The notes beneath the pieces were generated by a model, which saw nothing but the letters and a program-made list of their open reading frames with translations, ran no database searches and was not told where the DNA came from. DNA of 15,665 nt, taken from the NCBI GenBank assembly GCA_900752535.1, contig CAADVV010000032.1:1-15665 (forward strand), written 5' to 3'. This DNA is from Bacteroidales bacterium (GTDB lineage: Bacteria; Bacteroidota; Bacteroidia; Bacteroidales; Muribaculaceae). Every line of letters starts with the position of its first letter. Within the stretch, counting starts at the first letter, position 1. The position numbers and the translations under genes are program-made. Positions 15,423 through 15,665 of the stretch are shown piece by piece.

Positions 15423-15665
15423 TTATCTGGCGACTGCGTTATGCTCCTTCTCGTCGGCATAGGCGATGGCGGCGCGCATGAAATCAAGGAATATCGGGTT
15501 GGGATTCTCTACGGTCGATGAATATTCTGGATGATATTGTGTGCCGATATACCAGCGGTGGTCGGGAAGTTCCACCACTTCGACCAGATGAGTGGCGGGG
15601 TTCTCGCCCGAGCACTTCATGCCGGCGGTCTCGAAACGTTCGCTGTAGTCGTTGTTGAACTCAAA
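15423..15665 (-). CDS. pyrG: CTP synthase, C-terminal fragment (5' part outside window)
   Basis: The frame is open to the window edge and ends at TAA 15425-15423, giving 80 residues. The piece begins FEFNNDYSERFETAGM, the end of the R-H-R-Y-E-F-N-N-x-Y segment of CTP synthases. It then shows LVEVVELPDH and the glutaminase-domain QYHPEYSS, whose His and Glu complete the class I amidotransferase triad (His515/Glu517 in E. coli). The enzyme converts UTP to CTP using glutamine ammonia and ATP in the cytoplasm. The nucleophilic cysteine and synthetase domain lie beyond the window. The C-terminus (DEKEHNAVAR) is normal in length. It is followed by yidC after 54 bases, probably in one transcript. 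Confidence 0.95.
   Translation of the reverse strand, partial: FEFNNDYSERFETAGMKCSGENPATHLVEVVELPDHRWYIGTQYHPEYSSTVENPNPIFLDFMRAAIAYADEKEHNAVAR

Noticed and set aside
1..15665. tRNA, rRNA, CRISPR array, insertion sequence or attachment site
   Set aside because: No regularly spaced repeats, transposase or integrase motifs, or cloverleaf-like segments were seen in the intergenic gaps, the longest of which is about 165 bases.

Overview
The window looks like chromosomal core plus a small accessory block from a Bacteroidales bacterium. A fairly GC-rich relative such as Muribaculaceae is plausible, but this is inferred from gene content, not proven. Supporting signs are a TonB-dependent receptor paired with a DUF4249 lipoprotein, a LytS/LytTR two-component pair, an N-terminally anchored YidC next to pyrG, a lipoprotein signal followed by acidic residues, and promoter-like TAnnTTTG (-7) boxes. 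Strong Shine-Dalgarno sites are mostly absent. No rRNA, tRNA, CRISPR array, insertion sequence or phage gene was seen, and no gene-free stretch exceeds about 165 bases.

Left block, + strand (1-7702). A shikimate kinase C-terminus (aroK), an alanine dehydrogenase-like protein with altered active-site positions, and a viroplasmin-type RNase H follow one another with two ATGA stop/start overlaps. After an 89-base gap with a promoter-like box come a patatin-like phospholipase and a cytoplasmic GH13 glycoside hydrolase. A second promoter-like box overlaps the GH13 stop codon and precedes prs (PRPP synthetase). A secreted S9 peptidase resembling dipeptidyl-peptidase 5 starts 6 bases after prs. A GC-rich hairpin at 7739-7776 separates it from the convergent operon on the other strand.

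Right block, - strand (15665-7784). The pyrG C-terminus and yidC form a housekeeping pair that ends at a strong hairpin terminator (13211-13244). A compact four-gene operon then runs leftwards: a short TonB-dependent receptor, a DUF4249 outer-membrane lipoprotein, a membrane histidine kinase and a LytTR response regulator. The last three genes are joined by 4-base ATGA overlaps. This suggests a self-contained outer-membrane uptake or sensing module in which the kinase/regulator pair controls the receptor.

The most interesting signals lie in this operon. The histidine kinase looks like an internal duplication: the first copy of membrane region plus dimerisation helix has lost its phospho-acceptor histidine (PHFLFN replaced by PDGMLG) and its ATPase domain. 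The receptor's leader contains an exact 9-base direct repeat spaced 51 bases apart (about five helical turns) plus a second repeat pair 33 bases apart, which are candidate operators for the LytTR regulator. Other oddities are the substituted catalytic positions in the alanine dehydrogenase-like protein and a long extra N-terminal periplasmic segment in YidC.
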